NCBI GenBank assembly: GCA_024275635.1
Contig: JAJRYT010000014.1
Span: forward strand, 1 to 64,000
Length of the DNA: 64,000 bases
Reading direction: 5' to 3'
DNA from: Chloroflexota bacterium
GTDB taxonomy: Bacteria > Chloroflexota > Anaerolineae > Promineifilales > Promineifilaceae
Shown: positions 58,983-64,000 of the stretch, in pieces
How positions within the stretch are numbered: position 1 is the stretch's first letter
Layout: each line of letters starts with the position of its first letter
Position numbers and translations under genes: made by a program
The notes under the pieces: model-generated
Told to the model about the DNA's origin: nothing
Databases searched by the model: none
What the model saw: the letters and a program-made list of their open reading frames with translations, nothing else

Positions 58983-59025
58983 AAAACAATGCGCAATTAT
59001 CGTCGATAATTGCGCATTGTTTTTG
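58983..59025. terminator. Intrinsic terminator
   Basis: AAAACAATGCGCAATTATcgtcgATAATTGCGCATTGTTTTT perfect stem. Confidence 0.88.
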
Positions 59026-59042
59026 TGAAAGAGGTATTGACA

Positions 59043-60191
59043 ATGGAATTTGGGATACCCCAAGAGGTTCGTGACCTGGAAATGCGGGTGGGATTAGCGC
59101 CGTCGGGCGTGCTGTCACTCGTCAGGGCCGGGCATACGGTTTACGTAGAGAGCAAGGCCGGCGATGGGGCCGGTTTTAGTGATGAGGTTTATCGGGACGC
59201 CGGGGCGCAGATCGTGTATTCGGCGGCGGAGGTGTACGGCCGTGCCGACGTCGTCGCCAAATTAGCCCGGCCCACCAAAGAGGAACACCGCCTCTTCCGC
59301 CCCGGCCAGATGATCTTCTCCTTCCTGCACCTGTCCGTCGCCTCGCCCGATCTGTTGGAAGCGCTGGTCGAACGAGAGATAACGGCCGTCGCCTACGAAA
59401 TGATCAAAGAAGAGAATGGCGAACTGCCCGTCCTCGTCTCCGCCAGCCAGGTAGCCGGACGCTTCGCCCCCACCATCGCCGGGCAACTGCTGCGCAGCGA
59501 CCGGGGCGTCCCCGGCCAGCAGCAGGGGCGCGGCATCCTGTTGAGCGGCATTCCCGGCGTGCCGCCGGCGGCCGTCGTCATCCTGGGCGGCGGCACGTTA
59601 GGCGTCAACGCCGCCGGCGCATTTATGGGGCTGGGGGCCGAAGTCACCGTGTTAGACCGCAATTTGAATAAGTTGAAATACATTGACGAGCGGTTTAACG
59701 GCCGTGTCACCACCATGTTCGCCAACAAATACAACATCCGGCGCGCCGTCAAATTCGCCGACGTGCTGATAGGAGCCGTGCTGCTCCCCGGCCAGCGCGC
59801 CCCCATCCTCGTCAGCCGCGGAATGGTCAAAACCATGCGCCCTGGCTCCGTCATTTTAGACTTCTCCATAGACGAAGGCGGCTGCGTCGAAACCAGCCGC
59901 CCCACCACCCTGCGCGACCCGGCCTACATCCTTGAAGGCGTCGTCCATTACTGCGCGCCCAACATGACCTCCGTCGTCGCCCGCACCACCACCTACGCCG
60001 TCACCAACGCCGCCCTGCCCTACCTGCGCGCCCTCGGCGAATATGGCCTGATCGGCGCGGTTCATCGTGAACCGGCCCTGGTACGCGGCATCAACCTGTA
60101 CCAGGGCCGCCTGGCCGACCCCGCCGTCGCCGCCGCCCTGGGGCGCGACGTAACCGCCCAACTGCCATTGGGCAAAGGAGGCGGGCGATGA
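59043..60191 (+). CDS. ald: Alanine dehydrogenase-family protein
   Basis: MEFGIPQEVRDLEMRVGLAPSGVLSLVRAGHTVYVESKAGDGAGFSDE; VVILGGGTLGVNAAGAFMGLGAEVTVLDRN. Confidence 0.82.
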   Translation: MEFGIPQEVRDLEMRVGLAPSGVLSLVRAGHTVYVESKAGDGAGFSDEVYRDAGAQIVYSAAEVYGRADVVAKLARPTKEEHRLFRPGQMIFSFLHLSVASPDLLEALVEREITAVAYEMIKEENGELPVLVSASQVAGRFAPTIAGQLLRSDRGVPGQQQGRGILLSGIPGVPPAAVVILGGGTLGVNAAGAFMGLGAEVTVLDRNLNKLKYIDERFNGRVTTMFANKYNIRRAVKFADVLIGAVLLPGQRAPILVSRGMVKTMRPGSVILDFSIDEGGCVETSRPTTLRDPAYILEGVVHYCAPNMTSVVARTTTYAVTNAALPYLRALGEYGLIGAVHREPALVRGINLYQGRLADPAVAAALGRDVTAQLPLGKGGGR

Positions 60192-61483
60192 ATTGGGAAA
60201 CTATCTACCGGCGCAAAGTCACCGACGTCGCCGGCGCGCTGGGCGTGATCGAATCCGGCAGCCGCATCTACATTGGCGGCGGCGCCGGCGTGCCGCAGCA
60301 ACTGACGCAGCATCTAACCAGCCGCGCCGCCGACCTGCGTCACGTCGAATTGGTACACGTCCTGACATTCGCCGACGCGCCCTACGCGGCGCCGGAATAC
60401 GCCGACAACTTCCGCGTGAACGCGCTGTTCATCGGCCCCAACGTGCGCCGCGCCGTCCACCAGGGCCGGGCCGATTTCACCCCCGTCTTTCTGTCAGAAA
60501 TTCCGGCGATGTTCCGCAACGAGATTTTGCCCCTGGACGTGGCCCTTATCTCCGTTTCCCCGCCGGACGAGCACGGTTTTTGCTGTTTTGGCGTCGAGGT
60601 GGGGACGACGAAACCGGCGGCCGAATCGGCCCGCATCATCGTCGCCGAAGTGAACCGGCAGATGCCGCGCACCCTGGGCGACAGCTTCATCCACGTCAGC
60701 CGCCTGCATCACATTGTGGAAGTTGACCAGCCCATCCCCGAGGCGCCGCCGGTCGCGGCGTCGGCCGAGCAGTTGAAGATTGGCGAGCATATCGCCGGCA
60801 TGATACCCGACGGGGCGACTTTGCAAATGGGCATTGGCAGCATCCCCGATGCGGTGCTGCATCACCTGGGCGGGCATAAAGATTTGGGCATCCACACCGA
60901 GTTATTCTCTGACGGCGTGATTGATCTGGTGGAGCGGGGGGTGATTACCTGCGCCCGCAAGACGTTCCATCCGGGCAAAATTGTGTCCGGCTTTTTGTTT
61001 GGTTCGCAAAAGTTGTATGAATTTGTGGACAATAACCCGCTCATCGAAATGCACCCGACGGATTACGTGAATGACCCGTTTAACATCGCCCAGAATGAGA
61101 GGATGGTGGCGATTAATTCGGCCGTGGAGGTGGATTTAACGGGGCAGGTGTGCGCCGATTCGATTGGTTCGCGCATTTACAGCGGCGTGGGCGGTCAGGT
61201 GGACTTTATTCGCGGCGCGGCGCGCGCCAAAGGGGGGATGCCGATCATCGCTTTCCCGGCGACGGCGAAGCGGGGTGCGTTGAGCCGGATTGTGCCCACG
61301 CTGAAAAATGGCGCGGGGGTGGTGACGACGCGCAATGACGTCTATTACGTGGTGACGGAGTTTGGCGTGGCCTCGCTGCACGGCAAGACGGTGCGCCAGC
61401 GGGCGCAGGCGTTGATTCAGATCGCCCACCCGAAGTTTCGCAATGAGTTGACGGCGGCGGCGAAGGAGTTGGAGTATTTGTAG
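60188..61483 (+). CDS. Acetyl-CoA hydrolase/transferase family (4-hydroxybutyrate CoA-transferase-like)
   Basis: GATLQMGIGSIPDAVLHHLGGHKDLGIHTELFSDGVIDLVERGVI; ATGA overlap with ald. Confidence 0.88.
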   Translation: MNWETIYRRKVTDVAGALGVIESGSRIYIGGGAGVPQQLTQHLTSRAADLRHVELVHVLTFADAPYAAPEYADNFRVNALFIGPNVRRAVHQGRADFTPVFLSEIPAMFRNEILPLDVALISVSPPDEHGFCCFGVEVGTTKPAAESARIIVAEVNRQMPRTLGDSFIHVSRLHHIVEVDQPIPEAPPVAASAEQLKIGEHIAGMIPDGATLQMGIGSIPDAVLHHLGGHKDLGIHTELFSDGVIDLVERGVITCARKTFHPGKIVSGFLFGSQKLYEFVDNNPLIEMHPTDYVNDPFNIAQNERMVAINSAVEVDLTGQVCADSIGSRIYSGVGGQVDFIRGAARAKGGMPIIAFPATAKRGALSRIVPTLKNGAGVVTTRNDVYYVVTEFGVASLHGKTVRQRAQALIQIAHPKFRNELTAAAKELEYL

Positions 61484-61513
61484 GCTAACGAAGTGTAAGG
61501 CGTTTTTGTAGCG

Positions 61514-61546
61514 GAGGTGCGACGCATTTTTGAAGTGCGTCACGCC
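61514..61546. repeat. Copy of the AGGTGCGACGCACTT inverted repeat family
   Basis: GAGGTGCGACGCAttttTGAAGTGCGTCACGCC. Confidence 0.6.
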
Positions 61547-61700
61547 GATGTGGGTGCGCGGAAATTCTGTTGATAGTCGCGGTCTTGTAGGGGGGATGGG
61601 CGAGCCGCGATCTTGGCTATGAAAAAATCGATCTTTACCCTTTTGGGGCGGCCACAAGGGGCGCCCCGACCTTTATGGTCGCCCGGCGCGGCGGCATGAA

Positions 61701-61743
61701 AAAAAACGGCCGTTTCCCGCTTTGATTGGGAAACGGCCGTTCG
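61701..61743. terminator. Hairpin built from two AACGGCCGTT palindromes, possible terminator
   Basis: aaaaaAACGGCCGTTTCCCgctttgattGGGAAACGGCCGTT; A-run on the left serves as a U-run for minus-strand transcription. Confidence 0.6.
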
Positions 61744-61788
61744 CCTGTTGAGTAAGAGCGTGACGCCGCCATGCCCCACAACAAGATA

Positions 61789-61912
61789 TTAATCATCCCA
61801 ATTAACGCTGCCCCAGTTGACAGACCCCCAATTGACGCTGCCCCAATTAACGGACCCCCAATTAACGCTGCCCCAGTTCACCGACCCCCAATTGACGCTG
61901 CCCCAGGTGATG
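61789..61912 (-). repeat. Tandem 15-bp repeat encoding (WGSVN)7
   Basis: C terminus TWGSVNWGSVNWGSVNWGSVNWGSVNWGSVNWGSVNWDD. Confidence 0.92.
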
Positions 61913-63798
61913 GGATCGCCGCCAGTCCACAGCAGTTGGCTGGCTTCTGTGCCTGTGTTGGCCGATTCTATTGTGGGTGTCGTGATGGCCGCGTACACGT
62001 CCAGGTAGCCCGCGCCCGCCGCCCCCGGTTCCGGTTCGGCGAAGGGCTGCGCCGTCGCCATCAGACGGTACTTCACCTGATCAGGATTCAAATACGGCTC
62101 GCTCTGGAGTAACAAAGCCGCCGCGCCGGAGGTGATGGCGGCGGCCATTGAACTGCCGGATAAACGGAAGTAGTCGCTGCTGTAGGGGGCCGATACGATA
62201 TGGGATGGATGTTCGGCCGGCCAGTCGCTTTTTGAGGACAGGGCGGCGATGATGTCGTGTCCCGGCGCAACGAGGTCCGGCTTGGCGTCGCCGCTCTCGG
62301 TGAGGCCGTATGTTGAATAAGCTGCCAACTGATCGTCATCGGACACGGCCGTGTCCATTTCGTCTGCTGCTCCGACAGTAATCACAAACGGATCATTCGC
62401 CGGCGGGTAAATATAGCCATCGTTGCCATTGTTCCCGGCCGAAACGACGACCACAATCTCATTAAACCAGAGAATCTCGACGGCCGCGTCCAATGGGCTG
62501 GTGTGATACGATTCTGCGGCTGCGCCGTTGAGGGACAGGTTTACTACCCGGATATTGTAGACATTCTTGTTTTCCAGCACCCATTGCAAACCGGCAATGA
62601 CGTCGGTCGTTGTGCTCGCGCCGTGATTGTCGCTGACGCGAACGTCAAGTAGATTGACGCCGGGCGCAACCCCGACGTAGAGACCATCCGAACGGGTTCC
62701 GTTGCCGCCAATGATGCCGGCGACGTGTGTGCCATGTCCATACTTATCTTGATCGGTGCCGCTGCCGCCAAATTGCGCGTCGGCCAGGATGCGGGAGCGA
62801 GCGTTCATCATGGCGACATCAAAATCGGCGTGTTTATTGTCAATGCCGCTGTCCACGACGGCCACCGTGACGCCCTGGCCCTCATAGCCCATCGCCCAAA
62901 CCGGCCGAATATTGACCGTATCTAAATAATAGTTTACTTCATTCGGGACGGCTGAATTGATTGTGTACTCGATTTGCACATTGTCTACATAAAAACTGTC
63001 CCTGCGGCCTAGCTTGGCGGAACTCATGAAACGGATGACTGTATTACCGCCGGCGTAGGGGGGCAGGTCATAGCTGACGGCCGTCATGCGCCATTCATTC
63101 GCCTTGCCGGAAAAGCGTCCCAACTCAGTCCAGGTTTCGCCGCCGTCGGCCGATATTTCAATGCTTACGTAATCGTTGAAGTTATCAAAAGATTGGCGGC
63201 GATAGTCAAAACTCAATACGGCCGTTACCGTTCCCGACAAATCAACCGCCCGTTCAACTGCGCGGCGGTCGTCCCGAATTTCAAGCTGATCGTTATAAAT
63301 GCGTAGCGCGCCAAAACCTGGCCCGTTGTTTTCCCCGGTTTCTATCCAGGCGCTGGCCCATACGGCCGTGCCGTCATTGTTGTCGTAAGATGGGATGTTA
63401 AATTCATCGCGCACCGTTTCCGTTGTCACCGAGGCGCTGCTTACCGGCCCGTCCAGGCTAACCCAACGGACGCTGGCGTCGTAAGAGAGGGCGACGGCCG
63501 CTGCCGCCGGCATCTCTGCGGTAAAACTGTTGATAATGTGTAGATCGCGCGTCACTGCGCCGCCCAGTTCAACCGCCCGCGCCTCAGCCTGCGCTGAGCC
63601 ATCGGCCTTTTGCACGATGACGGCAACTAACTCGTCTGGTTGTCCCGCTGCTAGCGCCGCCAACGACGACTGGACGTTGGCTGGTTGTGCTGTTCCTGCT
63701 GCGGGGGCCAATGTCAGGCTAAAAACAGCGAAGGCGGCCAGCAGAACAAGGATCACGCCCTGACGCTTCTGTTTGGATGTTCGCTTCTTTGTTGGCAT
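61789..63798 (-). CDS. S8 family serine peptidase (subtilisin-like) with inserted beta-sandwich-like domain and WGSVN tail
   Basis: Catalytic motifs VVDSGIDNKHADF, GHGTHVAGIIGG, LSGSSMAAAITSGAAALLL; signal peptide. Confidence 0.94.
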   Translation of the reverse strand: MPTKKRTSKQKRQGVILVLLAAFAVFSLTLAPAAGTAQPANVQSSLAALAAGQPDELVAVIVQKADGSAQAEARAVELGGAVTRDLHIINSFTAEMPAAAAVALSYDASVRWVSLDGPVSSASVTTETVRDEFNIPSYDNNDGTAVWASAWIETGENNGPGFGALRIYNDQLEIRDDRRAVERAVDLSGTVTAVLSFDYRRQSFDNFNDYVSIEISADGGETWTELGRFSGKANEWRMTAVSYDLPPYAGGNTVIRFMSSAKLGRRDSFYVDNVQIEYTINSAVPNEVNYYLDTVNIRPVWAMGYEGQGVTVAVVDSGIDNKHADFDVAMMNARSRILADAQFGGSGTDQDKYGHGTHVAGIIGGNGTRSDGLYVGVAPGVNLLDVRVSDNHGASTTTDVIAGLQWVLENKNVYNIRVVNLSLNGAAAESYHTSPLDAAVEILWFNEIVVVVSAGNNGNDGYIYPPANDPFVITVGAADEMDTAVSDDDQLAAYSTYGLTESGDAKPDLVAPGHDIIAALSSKSDWPAEHPSHIVSAPYSSDYFRLSGSSMAAAITSGAAALLLQSEPYLNPDQVKYRLMATAQPFAEPEPGAAGAGYLDVYAAITTPTIESANTGTEASQLLWTGGDPITWGSVNWGSVNWGSVNWGSVNWGSVNWGSVNWGSVNWDD

Positions 63799-64000
63799 TG
63801 GGTTGCTCCTTCATATCACCAGATAGTAAGAAAGAAAAAGGAATTCACCTTTTCCTTCACAATTTGAGTCTAGGCGGTCCTGCTTACGAAAATTGTTTCA
63901 ATCGGCAGGAGCAGGATAGGAAATTAGTCCTATCAGGCATTGTTTACCGGCAGGCTGACGAAAAGGCGCTCCCTTTTCCCAACCCGGCGCTTGCGGCCCA

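Noticed and set aside
59010-59042. Upstream start for the alanine dehydrogenase ORF at 59010
   Set aside because: This start lies inside a terminator stem; ATG at 59043 gives the conserved N terminus MEFGIPQEV.
63850-64000. Possible partial gene at the right edge
   Set aside because: Too short to assign; no recognisable motif.

Overview
The window looks chromosomal and bacterial, probably Chloroflexota/Anaerolineae-like (judged from gene content and style only; no search was run). Main blocks: (1) a giant minus-strand RHS/SpvB-type protein of 3080 aa with PT-rich linkers and a C-terminal tail I do not recognise, coupled by ATGA to a PQQ-propeller membrane protein; (2) signalling and regulatory genes: BTAD/SARP-ATPase, GNAT-cNMP, histidine kinase, CpXC, FHA, Ser/Thr kinase; (3) a plus-strand sulfur and hydrogenase-maturation block: HTH-PocR, SQR-like, DUF1641, single-Cys DsrC/TusE, DsrE-like, hypA-B-F-x-C-D-MT-E; (4) a coupled panC / panE-panB block; (5) a minus-strand hdrCBA-mvhDGA-like operon ending in a RelE/XRE pair, a hydrogenase maturation protease and a cNMP-binding protein; (6) DsbA/VKOR, CBS, alanine dehydrogenase and CoA-transferase genes, and a subtilase with a WGSVN repeat tail. 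Main unexplained signals: (a) a recurrent class of 'word hairpins', 30-200 bp arrays of degenerate short words, often with inverted arms, found between genes and also in frame inside genes (five times in hypF alone); (b) very strong over-representation of the palindrome ACGGCCGT, HIP1-like; (c) several families of interspersed palindromes, one with a compensatory base change; (d) a toxin-antitoxin-like pair translationally coupled to the hydrogenase protease; (e) a small DHp-like protein inside the hyp operon. I recognised no rRNA, tRNA or CRISPR array, but could not run a dedicated search.
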